NCBI RefSeq assembly: GCF_900116605.1
Contig: NZ_FPBC01000018.1
Coordinates: 1-64,000 of the forward strand
Direction of reading: 5' to 3'
Length of the DNA stretch: 64,000 nucleotides
From: Pseudomonas marincola
Lineage (GTDB): Bacteria > Pseudomonadota > Gammaproteobacteria > Pseudomonadales > Pseudomonadaceae
Both the position numbers and the translations under genes were made by a program. How positions within the stretch are numbered: the stretch's first letter is position 1; each line of letters starts with the position of its first letter. The notes under the pieces are model-generated. The model searched no databases and was not told the origin of the DNA. It saw nothing but the letters and a program-made list of their open reading frames with translations. Below are positions 36,012-45,642 of the stretch, in pieces.

Positions 36012-37286
36012 ATGAGCTATGTGATTGACCGTCGCCTTAACGGCAAGAACAAGAGCACGGTAAATCGTCAGCGTTTTTTACGGCGTTACCGTGGTCATAT
36101 CAAAAAGGCAGTTGAAGAGGCTGTCAGCCGCCGCTCGATTACCGACATGGAGCACGGCGAGCAAATCAGTATTCCTGGCCGCGACATCGACGAGCCCGTG
36201 CTTCATCATGGCCGCGGAGGCCGCCAGACCATTGTTCACCCAGGCAACAAGGAATTCAGCGGCGGAGACCATATCCCGCGCCCGCAAGGCGGGGGTGGCG
36301 GCGGCCAAGGCAGCGGCAAGGCTAGCAACAGTGGCGAGGGCATGGACGAGTTCGTCTTCCAGATCACTCAGGAAGAGTTTCTCGACTTCATGTTCGAAGA
36401 TCTCGAGTTGCCCAATCTGGTCAAGCGCCACCTGACCGGCACCGACACGTTCAAGACCGTGCGCGCGGGCATCAGCAGCGAAGGCAACCCTTCCCGAATC
36501 AACATACTACGCACGCTGCGCTCCGCTCACGCCCGACGCATCGCGCTCTCTGGCAGCAGCCGCAAGAAACTCAAAGAAGCCATGCTCGAACTTGACCGGC
36601 TCAAGCGCGAGGAGCCCGACAACTTCGGCGATATACAGGCGCTTGAAGAGGAAATCAGCAAGCTGCACATCCGCATTAACCGGGTGCCGTTTCTCGACAC
36701 CTTCGACCTCAAATACAACCTGCTGGTCAAACACCCCAACCCGAGTTCAAAAGCGGTGATGTTCTGCCTGATGGACGTTTCCGGCTCAATGACGCAAGCC
36801 ACCAAGGACGTCGCCAAGCGTTTCTTCATCTTACTCTACCTGTTTCTCAAGCGTAATTACGACAAGATCGAAGTGGTGTTCATCCGTCACCACACCAGTG
36901 CCAAGGAAGTCGACGAGGAGGAGTTTTTCTACTCCCGCGAAACCGGCGGCACCATTGTCTCCAGCGCGCTGAAAATGATGCAGGAGATCATGGCCGAGCG
37001 TTATCCGGTCAATGAGTGGAATATCTATGCCGCGCAAGCCTCGGATGGCGACAACTGGAATGACGATTCCCCGGTGTGCCGGGATATATTGATCAACCAG
37101 ATAATGCCGTTCGTGCAGTACTTCACTTATGTCGAGATCACACCGCGCGAACATCAGGCGCTATGGTTTGAATATGAGCAAGTGGCCGAAGCGTTCGCCG
37201 ACACCTTTGCCCAGCAACAATTAGTCTCAGCCGGCGATATTTACCCGGTATTCCGCGAACTGTTTCAGCGGAGGCTTACGACATGA
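36012..37286 (+). CDS. yeaH: YeaH/YhbH family protein (DUF444, VWA-like)
   Basis: 424-residue partner of PrkA and SpoVR. The conserved LMDVSGSMTQATKD is a MIDAS-type metal site of a von Willebrand A fold, and a glycine-rich linker (about residues 90-115) precedes it. The ATG at 36012 sits behind GGAGGGG; an upstream frame from 35934 has no family match. spoVR overlaps the stop by 4 bases, so the two are co-translated. Confidence 0.93.
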   Translation: MSYVIDRRLNGKNKSTVNRQRFLRRYRGHIKKAVEEAVSRRSITDMEHGEQISIPGRDIDEPVLHHGRGGRQTIVHPGNKEFSGGDHIPRPQGGGGGGQGSGKASNSGEGMDEFVFQITQEEFLDFMFEDLELPNLVKRHLTGTDTFKTVRAGISSEGNPSRINILRTLRSAHARRIALSGSSRKKLKEAMLELDRLKREEPDNFGDIQALEEEISKLHIRINRVPFLDTFDLKYNLLVKHPNPSSKAVMFCLMDVSGSMTQATKDVAKRFFILLYLFLKRNYDKIEVVFIRHHTSAKEVDEEEFFYSRETGGTIVSSALKMMQEIMAERYPVNEWNIYAAQASDGDNWNDDSPVCRDILINQIMPFVQYFTYVEITPREHQALWFEYEQVAEAFADTFAQQQLVSAGDIYPVFRELFQRRLTT

Positions 37287-38863
37287 CCCAACCCGAAGGC
37301 AGCGTACGCGACAAGAAACGCCAGCCGATCTCGACCACTTCAGAGTGGACGTTCGAGCTGATCCGCAGCTACGACCGCGAGATTGCCCGCATCGCCGAAC
37401 GCTATGCGCTGGACACTTATCCCAATCAGATCGAGGTGATTACCGCCGAGCAGATGATGGACGCCTACGCCTCTGTGGGCATGCCGCTGGGCTATCACCA
37501 CTGGTCTTATGGCAAACACTTCCTGAGTACCGAAAAGAACTACAAGCGCGGCCAGATGGGCCTCGCGTATGAAATTGTGATCAACTCCGACCCCTGCATC
37601 GCCTACCTCATGGAAGAAAACACCATGTGTATGCAGGCCTTGGTGATTGCTCACGCCTGCTACGGGCATAACAGTTTCTTCAAGGGCAATTACCTGTTCC
37701 AGACCTGGACTGATGCCAGCTCGATCATCGACTATCTGGTGTTCGCCAAGCAGTACATCATGCAATGCGAGGAGCGCCACGGCATTGATGCCGTCGAGGA
37801 CTTGCTCGATTCATGCCACGCCCTGATGAACTACGGCGTAGACCGTTACAAGCGGCCCTACCCCATTTCTGCCGAGGAAGAGCGCCGCCGCCAGAAAGAG
37901 CGCGAAGAGCACCTGCAGCAGCAGATCAATGACTTGTGGCGCACTATTCCCAAAGGCGCGAGCAAGGGCGGCGAGCAGGACGCTCAGCGCTTCCCGTCCG
38001 AGCCACAGGAAAACATCCTGTATTTCCTCGAAAAACACGCGCCATTACTGGAACCGTGGCAGCGCGAGATCATCCGCATCGTGCGCAAGGTCGCGCAGTA
38101 TTTTTATCCACAGCGCCAAACGCAAGTGATGAATGAAGGCTGGGCGACGTTCTGGCATTACACCCTCACCAACGACCTTTATAACGAAGGGCTGGTCACC
38201 GATGGCTTCATGATGGAATTTCTCCAGGCCCACACCAGCGTGATCTACCAGCCAGGCTTCGACAGCCCGTATTACAGCGGCATAAACCCCTACACACTGG
38301 GTTTTGCCATGTACAGCGACATACGCCGGATGTGTGAAAACCCAACCGACGAAGATCGCGCCTGGTTCCCGGATATCGCCGGATCTGACTGGTTATCGAC
38401 CCTGAAATTCGCCATGCACAGCTTCAAGGACGAGAGTTTCATATTGCAGTACCTCTCGCCCAAAGTGATCCGCGATCTGAAGCTGTTCAGCATTCTTGAT
38501 GACGACCAGAAGGATGATTTACTGGTCCCCGCGATTCACGACGAACCTGGCTATAAAACCATCCGCGAGCTGCTGGCTGCGCAGTACAATCTTGGCAACC
38601 GCGAGCCCAACGTACAAATCTGGAGTGTCGATCGGCGTGGCGACCGCTCACTGACGTTGCGCCATCAGCAGCACGACCGCAAACCGTTGGGCAGCTCGAC
38701 CGAAGAAGTACTCAAGCACCTGCACCGTTTATGGGGCTTTGATGTGCATCTGGAAATCTGGCAAGGCGACAAGTTGGTCAACAGCCAGCATGTGCCGCCG
38801 AAAAACGAACCCGAACGTGAAGGCGAGTTTCCCCGACTCGATCTGGTCATTCCACCGATCTAA
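37283..38863 (+). CDS. SpoVR family protein (YcgB)
   Basis: 526-residue SpoVR homologue, involved in cortex formation in Bacillus but of unknown role in non-spore formers; in proteobacteria it travels with prkA and yeaH. It carries HACYGHNSFFKGN and an HxxxxN-rich core (NEGWATFWHY), a likely metal or cofactor site. ATGA overlap with yeaH indicates tight coupling. Confidence 0.93.
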   Translation: MTQPEGSVRDKKRQPISTTSEWTFELIRSYDREIARIAERYALDTYPNQIEVITAEQMMDAYASVGMPLGYHHWSYGKHFLSTEKNYKRGQMGLAYEIVINSDPCIAYLMEENTMCMQALVIAHACYGHNSFFKGNYLFQTWTDASSIIDYLVFAKQYIMQCEERHGIDAVEDLLDSCHALMNYGVDRYKRPYPISAEEERRRQKEREEHLQQQINDLWRTIPKGASKGGEQDAQRFPSEPQENILYFLEKHAPLLEPWQREIIRIVRKVAQYFYPQRQTQVMNEGWATFWHYTLTNDLYNEGLVTDGFMMEFLQAHTSVIYQPGFDSPYYSGINPYTLGFAMYSDIRRMCENPTDEDRAWFPDIAGSDWLSTLKFAMHSFKDESFILQYLSPKVIRDLKLFSILDDDQKDDLLVPAIHDEPGYKTIRELLAAQYNLGNREPNVQIWSVDRRGDRSLTLRHQQHDRKPLGSSTEEVLKHLHRLWGFDVHLEIWQGDKLVNSQHVPPKNEPEREGEFPRLDLVIPPI

Positions 38864-38993
38864 TCTCCCCAGCCAGCCCCGCGACCAGACTGCACCTCGC
38901 GGGGCTAGCGCCTTCATCAGCACGCACTTTTCCCTCCAGCCCGCGTAACCGTTATCCTCTGCGTTAACAGAGGCAATTTTGCAGATAGGTGCT

Positions 38994-40232
38994 ATGCAGA
39001 TTTACAAAGTCGGCGGTGTGGTGCGTGATCGCTTGTTGAACATTGCGTCGAAAGATATCGACCGCGTCGTCGTGGGCGCTACCGCCGAGCAAATGCTTGA
39101 ACGGGGATACCGCCCTGTTGGCGCGGATTTTCCGGTCTTTCTGCACCCCAAAACCGGCGAGGAATACGCCCTCGCCCGCACCGAACGCAAAAGCGGCCGT
39201 GGCTATGGCGGCTTCACCTTCTTCGCCAGCCCCGACGTCACACTGGAACAAGACCTGATCCGCCGCGACCTGACCATCAATGCAATGGCCGAGGCCGATG
39301 ACGGCACGATCATCGACCCTTACGGCGGCCAGCGCGACCTTGAAGCGAAGGTGCTGCGCCACGTTTCCCCCGCCTTTGCCGAAGACCCATTGCGCGTGCT
39401 GCGCGTCGCCCGATTTGCGGCGCGCTACGCACCATTGGGTTTTATCATTGCCGACGAAACCTACGCGCTGATGCGTGAGCTGAGTGACTCGGGCGAGCTT
39501 GCCGCCCTGACCGCAGAGCGCAGCTGGACCGAAATTTCTCGTGCGCTGATGGAGCCGCGCCCGGATGTATTCATCCAGGTGCTGCACGACTGCAACGCTC
39601 TGCACGCGCTCTTGCCAGAGGTCGATGCCTTGTTCGGCGTTCCACAACCGCCGGCGCACCATCCGGAAATAGACACCGGCGTGCACGTATTGGCGGTGTT
39701 GCGCCAAAGCGCCGAGCATCGGTTACCACTGACAGTGCGCTGGGCCTGCCTGCTGCACGATGTCGGCAAAGGCCTCACGCCGGAGTCCGAATGGCCCCGC
39801 CACATTGCCCACGAGCAAAAAGGCCTGCGACTGATCAAGACAATCAATCAGCGCTGTAAAGCCCCCAAGGACTGTCAGGAACTGGCGCTACTGGTTGGCG
39901 AATACCACACGCACGGTCATCGCGCGCTGGAGCTGAAACCATCGACACTGCTCGAGCTGCTACAAAGCTTCGATGTGTACCGGAGACCGCAACGTTTCGA
40001 GGAGTTCATCAGCGCCTGCGAGATGGACGCCCGCGGCAGAACGGGACTGGAGACGCGCGCATACCCGCAAGCCGATTACTTGCGGGGCGCCATGCAAGCG
40101 GCACGTGAAGTTGCGGTGCAACCTCTGCTGGAACAAGGCTATAAAGGGCCGGAGCTGGGCGCTGCGCTCAAGGCTGCCCGCTTGCAAGCACTCGTCGCCT
40201 ACAAGCAAAGCACCAAGCCTGCCGCCGATTAA
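38994..40232 (+). CDS. cca: CCA-adding tRNA nucleotidyltransferase with HD domain
   Basis: Adds and repairs the CCA end of tRNA. 412 residues; the N-terminal core has VGGVVRD and the metal-binding DIDRVV, and the C-terminal HD phosphohydrolase domain shows LLHDVGKG (about residue 255), giving the gamma-proteobacterial bifunctional form. The ATG at 38994 is preferred over a TTG five codons upstream. It converges on folK with a 4-base overlap of the coding ends. Confidence 0.95.
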   Translation: MQIYKVGGVVRDRLLNIASKDIDRVVVGATAEQMLERGYRPVGADFPVFLHPKTGEEYALARTERKSGRGYGGFTFFASPDVTLEQDLIRRDLTINAMAEADDGTIIDPYGGQRDLEAKVLRHVSPAFAEDPLRVLRVARFAARYAPLGFIIADETYALMRELSDSGELAALTAERSWTEISRALMEPRPDVFIQVLHDCNALHALLPEVDALFGVPQPPAHHPEIDTGVHVLAVLRQSAEHRLPLTVRWACLLHDVGKGLTPESEWPRHIAHEQKGLRLIKTINQRCKAPKDCQELALLVGEYHTHGHRALELKPSTLLELLQSFDVYRRPQRFEEFISACEMDARGRTGLETRAYPQADYLRGAMQAAREVAVQPLLEQGYKGPELGAALKAARLQALVAYKQSTKPAAD

Positions 40233-40762
40233 CGGTCTGGCGAGGCGAGCAATGCAGCAGGCGTCAGCTCGACGCCACGCCACTGAAAACTGACCGGGCG
40301 CAACTGCTGATTGATCGTTGCCGCCTGCCACAAGTCGGCGAAACTGCGCTGCACGCCCGGATGCACCGTTTCGGGAGCCAACAGCGCGAGCGGCCAGAGC
40401 ACAAAGGCGTTCTTCAGGATTTCGGCGCGCGGCAACTCGAGCCCCTGAAAATTACCGACCCGATCACTGAACAACAGCACGTCGATATCCAGCGGCAATC
40501 CCACCCGATCTGGCGCATAACGGCCGTTATCGGCTTCGATGAATTTCAGCCGGCGATCAAGCTCATGCAATTCCAGCTCACACAGCCCGGTCACTACGAG
40601 ATTGAAAAACGGCCCGCTCTTGATCCCCACAGGCGCGCTTTCAAACACGGCTGAACAGCGCATGTCGGTGAGCATTTCCGCCAGCGCATCGAGCCCGGCC
40701 TGCAGATGAACTTCGCGCTCGATATTGCTACCGAGGCCAAGGTAAACCCGGGTCAGCGACAT
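40229..40762 (-). CDS. folK: 2-amino-4-hydroxy-6-hydroxymethyldihydropteridine pyrophosphokinase
   Basis: Folate synthesis, 177 residues. The signature YLGLGSNI at the N-terminus and the DIDVLLF metal-binding motif are present; PLDIDVLL and the LPRAEILKNAFVLWPL segment match the family. Overlaps folB by 10 bases and is downstream of it, so the two make successive folate steps from one transcript. Confidence 0.95.
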   Translation of the reverse strand: MSLTRVYLGLGSNIEREVHLQAGLDALAEMLTDMRCSAVFESAPVGIKSGPFFNLVVTGLCELELHELDRRLKFIEADNGRYAPDRVGLPLDIDVLLFSDRVGNFQGLELPRAEILKNAFVLWPLALLAPETVHPGVQRSFADLWQAATINQQLRPVSFQWRGVELTPAALLASPDR

Positions 40763-41109
40763 CCGCGCTCAATCTCCACGCCAACTCCGCCACTCGCGGC
40801 AGCAACCGCACCCGGCTTGGTCAAGCGCAGGCGCAACCAGGGCACTTGAAACTCGTCCATCAGCAACTGCGCCAGTCGCTCGGCAAAGGTCTCGACCAGA
40901 ATAAAGGACGACTCACTGGCGAATGCCTGCACGCGCTCGGAGAGCTTGGCGTAATCCAGCGCCTTGTTCAGGTCATCGCCAGCCGCTGCCGGACGAATAT
41001 CCCAACCCAGGGTCAGATCCAGGCGCAGACACTGACGAATTGTGCGCTCCCAGTCGTACGCACCGATCACTGTGTCGACCTCAAGGCCGCTGACAAAAAC
41101 TGTGTCCAA
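40753..41109 (-). CDS. folB: dihydroneopterin aldolase
   Basis: 118-residue FolB that cleaves dihydroneopterin just before FolK. Segments VIGAYDWERTIRQ and KALDYAKLSERVQAF are typical; the catalytic-region Lys (LTKPGAVA) is present. First of the folB-folK pair and divergent from plsY. Confidence 0.95.
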   Translation of the reverse strand: MDTVFVSGLEVDTVIGAYDWERTIRQCLRLDLTLGWDIRPAAAGDDLNKALDYAKLSERVQAFASESSFILVETFAERLAQLLMDEFQVPWLRLRLTKPGAVAAASGGVGVEIERGCR

Positions 41110-41360
41110 ACCCGCTCTCCAAACACCATCTCAATAATCGACATGCAGCATGTCACACGGCACGCTCGCATGCATATCAGCCCGACAATCCCTGGCATTT
41201 TTTCGCCCTGGCGGTTAACCGGGAACGACTCAATTGCCTCGCTGCAATCGAAGGCTGTCAGTTTAACCTGCGCAGCGGCCTGCGCGGGCAAAAAGACCGA
41301 CTCGCCGTTATCTTCAAACGCCTGCTAGAATCGCCGAACACCTGCCATGGAATGGGTACC

Positions 41361-41930
41361 ATGTTTTGGCTACTGGCGTTTCTCGCCTACCTGATGGGTT
41401 CTTTGTCCTTCGCCATCTTGCTCAGCATGCGAGCTGGCACGCCCGACCCTCGGGGTTTTGGCTCGGGTAATCCGGGGGCGAGTAACGTTATGCGGGTAGC
41501 CGGCAAGCGGCTGGCCGTACTCACGCTGCTGGGCGACATCAGCAAAGGGCTGGTTCCGGTCGTCATCGCCAATCTGGCCGGCTTCAATTTGCAACAACAA
41601 GCCTGGATTGGTCTGGCAGCGGTAATCGGCCACCTGTTTCCCCTCTACTTTCGCTTTCGCGGCGGCAAAGGTGTCGCCACAGCGGCGGGCATGTTGCTGG
41701 GTTTATCTCCGATCGCGGCACTGTTGGCGATAGCCGCCTGGGTGACTACTTTTCGCCTGACCCGAACTAGCTCGCTGGCCTCACTGATCTCGGTGCCACT
41801 GACCATACCCTTGCTGGCGTGGCTGCACCCAACCGTGTTGATGCCGGTGTCGGTACTCAGTGGTCTGATCGTGTGGCGCCACCGCAGCAACCTGCGAGAT
41901 CTGTTCGCAGGTCGCGAACGGCATTTCTAA
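41361..41930 (+). CDS. plsY: acyl-phosphate glycerol-3-phosphate acyltransferase
   Basis: Integral membrane acyltransferase for phosphatidic acid synthesis. 189 residues with about five membrane helices and the loops GSGNPGASNV and RGGKGVATAAG that form the active site. Start placed at ATG 41361 (MFWLLAFLAYL) as in relatives; an ATG three codons earlier is possible. Located next to tsaD as in other Pseudomonas. Confidence 0.93.
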   Translation: MFWLLAFLAYLMGSLSFAILLSMRAGTPDPRGFGSGNPGASNVMRVAGKRLAVLTLLGDISKGLVPVVIANLAGFNLQQQAWIGLAAVIGHLFPLYFRFRGGKGVATAAGMLLGLSPIAALLAIAAWVTTFRLTRTSSLASLISVPLTIPLLAWLHPTVLMPVSVLSGLIVWRHRSNLRDLFAGRERHF

Positions 41931-41965
41931 TCAACCGCGATCAAACGCCCAGCAGAGCTGACCGC

Positions 41966-42991
41966 TCAAATAGCCGGCAAGCTGTCCATCGGCCAACGCG
42001 CCTGCACGGCAATTCCTAAACCGTCATGCTGGCCAGCCTTTAAGCGCTGGCAGCCCGCGTAGGCGATCATCGCGCCGTTATCGGTACAGAACTTCGGCCG
42101 CGCATAGAACACCTGCCCATTAAACTCGCTAAGCATCTCGCCGAGCGACTGGCGCAAATCACTGTTGGCGCTGACGCCGCCAGCAATCACCAGATTCTTC
42201 AGACCCGTCTGCTTCAGCGCCCGACGGCACTTGATGGTCAGGGTTTGCACCACCGCATGCTGGAACGCCAGCGCGATGTCGCAACGGGTCTGCTCAGAGT
42301 CATCGCCTTCGTCACGGCACTTCTGCCACGTATTCAAGGTGAAAGTCTTGAGGCCGCTAAAACTGAACTCAAGCCCTGGACGATCCGTCATCGGTCGCGG
42401 GAACACGAAACGCCCCGGCGTGCCGCGCTCAGCCAGCCTGGCGATTTCTGGGCCACCCGGATAATCGAGCCCCATCAGCTTTGCAGTTTTATCAAATGCC
42501 TCGCCGGCAGCATCATCGAGCGACTCGCCCAGCAAACTGTATTGGCCAATACCATCTACCCGAACAAGTTGCGTGTGGCCACCGGACACCAACAAAGCGA
42601 CGAACGGGAAGGCCGGAGGATTTTCCTCCAGCATGGGGGCCAGCAAGTGCCCTTCCATGTGGTGCACACCCAGCGCCGGAACACCCCAGGCGAATGCCAT
42701 TGCCTGGGCGCAGGAAGCCCCGACCAGCAAGGCTCCAACCAAACCAGGACCCGCCGTATAGGCCACCGCATCAATCTGATCTGCCGTGCAACCGGCTGTC
42801 GCCAACACCTCGCGGATCAGCGGCAGCATGCGCTTTACGTGGTCACGCGAAGCCAGCTCAGGCACGACCCCGCCGTAGACACGGTGCAGGTCGATCTGAC
42901 TGAATAGCGCATCCGCCAACAGGCCGCGTTCACTGTGATAAAGCGCGACACCGGTTTCATCGCACGACGTTTCTAAGCCCAGAACCAGCAT
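41966..42991 (-). CDS. tsaD: tRNA N6-threonylcarbamoyladenosine synthase TsaD
   Basis: Catalytic subunit of the t6A tRNA modification complex (with TsaB, TsaC, TsaE). 341 residues from the ATG at 42991 (MLVLGLETSCDETG). The metal-binding HHMEGH motif and VSGGHTQL nucleotide loop are intact. An open frame 88 codons longer lacks family resemblance. Divergent from rpsU. Confidence 0.96.
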   Translation of the reverse strand: MLVLGLETSCDETGVALYHSERGLLADALFSQIDLHRVYGGVVPELASRDHVKRMLPLIREVLATAGCTADQIDAVAYTAGPGLVGALLVGASCAQAMAFAWGVPALGVHHMEGHLLAPMLEENPPAFPFVALLVSGGHTQLVRVDGIGQYSLLGESLDDAAGEAFDKTAKLMGLDYPGGPEIARLAERGTPGRFVFPRPMTDRPGLEFSFSGLKTFTLNTWQKCRDEGDDSEQTRCDIALAFQHAVVQTLTIKCRRALKQTGLKNLVIAGGVSANSDLRQSLGEMLSEFNGQVFYARPKFCTDNGAMIAYAGCQRLKAGQHDGLGIAVQARWPMDSLPAI

Positions 42992-43085
42992 TGATAAAGC
43001 CTTGATTGAGGTGGGGTTTACTAATAAAGGCAGGCATAATAATAGCCGTGACCGTGCGTCGACCAGAGCTTTTCGATCAGAGGCT

Positions 43086-43114
43086 TTGCATTCGCCGCGA
43101 TGAAGCGGTAATAT
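43086..43114 (+). promoter_or_regulatory. promoter of the rpsU-dnaG-rpoD operon
   Basis: -35 TTGCAT (43086-43091), 17-bp spacer, -10 TAATAT (43109-43114), about 85 bp upstream of the rpsU ATG. Spacing is ideal and both hexamers match sigma-70 well. Confidence 0.6.
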
Positions 43115-43196
43115 CCGCAACCCTTGAAAACCAACGTTCTTCAGAGCCAAGGCTAGAAGTACGTTACCCACGGAATTAAACGAAGGTACGACCTGG

Positions 43197-43412
43197 ATGC
43201 CAGCCGTCAAAGTTAAAGAGAATGAACCCTTCGACGTAGCCCTGCGTCGCTTCAAACGCTCCTGTGAAAAAGCCGGTGTTCTGGCTGAAGTTCGCAGCCG
43301 CGAATTCTACGAAAAGCCGACTTCAGAGCGTAAGCGCAAGGCAGCTGCTGCTGTTAAGCGTCACGCCAAGAAAGTTCAGCGCGAGCAGCGCCGCAGCGTT
43401 CGTCTGTACTAA
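43197..43412 (+). CDS. rpsU: 30S ribosomal protein bS21
   Basis: 71-residue basic ribosomal protein (MPAVKVKENEPFDVALRRF) with the Arg/Lys-rich C-terminus of bS21, which sits near the anti-Shine-Dalgarno region and helps initiation. First gene of the conserved rpsU-dnaG-rpoD operon, linking translation, replication and transcription control. Two hairpins follow before dnaG. Confidence 0.97.
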   Translation: MPAVKVKENEPFDVALRRFKRSCEKAGVLAEVRSREFYEKPTSERKRKAAAAVKRHAKKVQREQRRSVRLY

Positions 43413-43444
43413 TACCGTACAGCACGTCGCCGCAGTGAGCATTG

Positions 43445-43464
43445 CCCGGCCTAGGCCGGGTTTT
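43445..43464 (+). terminator. rpsU-dnaG attenuating terminator 1
   Basis: Perfect palindrome CCCGGCCTAGGCCGGG followed by TTTT. Partial termination here would give more bS21 than primase message, as in other bacteria with this operon. Confidence 0.8.
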
Positions 43465-43499
43465 GCTATTTAAGCCTGCACACATCGTAGAATACCGAT

Positions 43500-43535
43500 A
43501 CTCCGCACACCGTTAGGTGATGTTCGGAGTTTTTT
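43500..43535 (+). terminator. rpsU-dnaG attenuating terminator 2
   Basis: Nested stem: ACTCCG (43500-43505) with CGGAGT (43525-43530) and CACC/GGTG inside, then TTTTTTG. A second terminator 55 bp downstream of the first. Confidence 0.75.
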
Positions 43536-43586
43536 GCTTTCCAGTTAACAGCAACGCTGCGTAATGCGGCAGTATTCTGGGTGCCT

Positions 43587-45575
43587 ATGGCCGGCCTGAT
43601 CCCACAGTCTTTTATTGATGACTTGCTCAACCGCACCGACATTGTCGACGTGGTCAGCTCACGCGTTCAACTAAAGAAAACCGGCAAGAACTACACCGCC
43701 TGCTGCCCTTTTCATAAAGAAAAGACCCCATCATTCAGCGTCAGCCCGGACAAACAGTTTTACTACTGCTTTGGCTGTGGCGCGGGCGGTAATGCGCTCG
43801 GCTTCCTCATGGATCACGACCAACTGGACTTTCCCCAGGCGATCGAAGATCTGGCCAAGAGCGCCGGCATGGAAGTGCCGCGCGAGGAAGGCGCACGCAG
43901 CAACAAGCCGCGCCAGCCCACCGACTCACCGCTGTATCCGCTCCTGACTGCCGCCGCCGACTATTACCGGCAAGCACTCAAGAGCCACCCGCAGCGCCGC
44001 GCCGCCGTCGACTACCTGAAAGGCCGCGGCTTGTCCGGCGAGATCGCCCGTGACTTTGGCCTGGGCTTCGCGCCTCCTGGCTGGGATAACCTGCACAAGC
44101 ATCTGGGCGGCGACAGCCTGCAGATCAAAGCCATGATCGACGCCGGCCTGCTGGTCGAGAACACTGAGACCGGCAAACGCTACGACCGCTTCCGCGACCG
44201 GGTAATTTTCCCGATTCGCGACAGTCGCGGCCGCGTGATCGCATTCGGTGGCCGGGTACTCGGCGATGACAAACCCAAATACCTGAACTCGCCGGAAACA
44301 CCGGTATTTCATAAAGGCCAGGAACTCTACGGACTGTTTGAAGCGCGCAAGAGCAATCGCGATCTCGACGAGATCATGGTCGTTGAAGGCTACATGGACG
44401 TCATCGCCCTCGCCCAGCAGGGCTTGCGCAATGCCGTCGCAACACTGGGCACCGCCACCAGCGAAGAGCACCTGAAACGTCTGTTTCGCCTGGTTCCCAG
44501 CGTGCTGTTCTGCTTCGACGGTGATGGCGCAGGCCGCAAGGCTGCATGGCGAGCACTGGAAGCCACCCTGCCCAATCTAAAAGACGGGCTGCGTGCGCGC
44601 TTTCTGTTTCTGCCAGACGGCGAAGACCCGGACACACTGGTGCGCAGCGAAGGCACCGATGCTTTCCGCGCCCGCATTAATCAGCACGCACAGCCGCTGG
44701 CCGACTACTTCTTCCAGCAGTTGAGCGACGAGGCCGACCCGCGCTCCCTCGAGGGCAAAGCGCATTTAGTCACTCTCGCCTCACCGTTGATCGACAAAAT
44801 CCCAGGCAATAACCTGCGCATCCTGATGCGCCAGCGCCTGACCGAGATCACCGGACTCAACAGCGAAGCCATGAGCCAGCTGAGCCCCAGCAACAGCTCA
44901 GCACCCAGCACCCCTACTCATTCCAGCAGCGCACCCAACGAACACTTCGATATTCCAGACAGCGCCTACCATGACATGGCGCCCAGCTATACTGAATACG
45001 AGCCAATGCCTGCGCAGCCCGCTTTTGAACAAAACTTCAAAGCCGGTAACAAAGACAAAGGCGCCTGGAAAAAGCAGGACGGCAAGTGGAGCAAAAAGGG
45101 CCGCGACGACTTTCAACCTCGCCAGCCCCGCACTGCCGTCAGCGTTGAATCACCGCGCCTGAGCGCCCTGAGAACCCTGCTGCATCATCCAGAATTAGCG
45201 CAGAAAGTCGACGATGTCAGCCATTTCGCTGCAGAAGACGACACCTACGCGCAATTGCTGGTCGCCCTGCTCGGCGCCCTGCAGAAGAACGCCCAGCTCA
45301 GCCCGCTGCAACTGATTGCGCGCTGGCACGGCACCGAACAAGGCCGTTTATTGCAGGCTTTGGCAGAAAAGGAATGGTTGATTTCAGCCGATAACCTTGA
45401 ACAACAGTTTTTCGACACTATAACTACACTTGTAGCCCGCCAACGCGAACGCAGTTTGGAACATTTACTGCTTAAAGCGCGCCAGAGTGAATTGAGCGCA
45501 GAGGAGAAAGATCAACTGCGCAACCTGTTAAACCGCACAACCTCGCCAGTAATTCTAAGCCCAACTGGCGCGTGA
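43587..45575 (+). CDS. dnaG: DNA primase
   Basis: Makes RNA primers at the replication fork. 662 residues: N-terminal CHC2 zinc-binding domain (CCPFH...YYCFGCG), catalytic core with TOPRIM EGYMDVIALAQQG and metal-binding CFDGDGAG, then a C-terminal DnaB-interacting domain (about 510-662) after a Ser/Thr/Pro and Lys/Asp-rich linker. The ATG at 43587 (MAGLIPQ) is preferred over GTG 43581. Transcript probably continues into rpoD. Confidence 0.97.
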   Translation: MAGLIPQSFIDDLLNRTDIVDVVSSRVQLKKTGKNYTACCPFHKEKTPSFSVSPDKQFYYCFGCGAGGNALGFLMDHDQLDFPQAIEDLAKSAGMEVPREEGARSNKPRQPTDSPLYPLLTAAADYYRQALKSHPQRRAAVDYLKGRGLSGEIARDFGLGFAPPGWDNLHKHLGGDSLQIKAMIDAGLLVENTETGKRYDRFRDRVIFPIRDSRGRVIAFGGRVLGDDKPKYLNSPETPVFHKGQELYGLFEARKSNRDLDEIMVVEGYMDVIALAQQGLRNAVATLGTATSEEHLKRLFRLVPSVLFCFDGDGAGRKAAWRALEATLPNLKDGLRARFLFLPDGEDPDTLVRSEGTDAFRARINQHAQPLADYFFQQLSDEADPRSLEGKAHLVTLASPLIDKIPGNNLRILMRQRLTEITGLNSEAMSQLSPSNSSAPSTPTHSSSAPNEHFDIPDSAYHDMAPSYTEYEPMPAQPAFEQNFKAGNKDKGAWKKQDGKWSKKGRDDFQPRQPRTAVSVESPRLSALRTLLHHPELAQKVDDVSHFAAEDDTYAQLLVALLGALQKNAQLSPLQLIARWHGTEQGRLLQALAEKEWLISADNLEQQFFDTITTLVARQRERSLEHLLLKARQSELSAEEKDQLRNLLNRTTSPVILSPTGA

Positions 45576-45589
45576 GGGAGTTTCTCGGG

Positions 45590-45595
45590 TATAAT
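45590..45595 (+). promoter_or_regulatory. candidate internal rpoD -10 element
   Basis: TATAAT preceded by GGG (extended -10 style) 48 bp before the rpoD ATG. No good -35 is seen at the right distance, so it may be a weak or alternative-sigma promoter giving rpoD separate control. Confidence 0.35.
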
Positions 45596-45642
45596 CCGCG
45601 GCTTGTTTTTAGCCCGCCAAGACCTTCAGTGGATAGGGTGTT

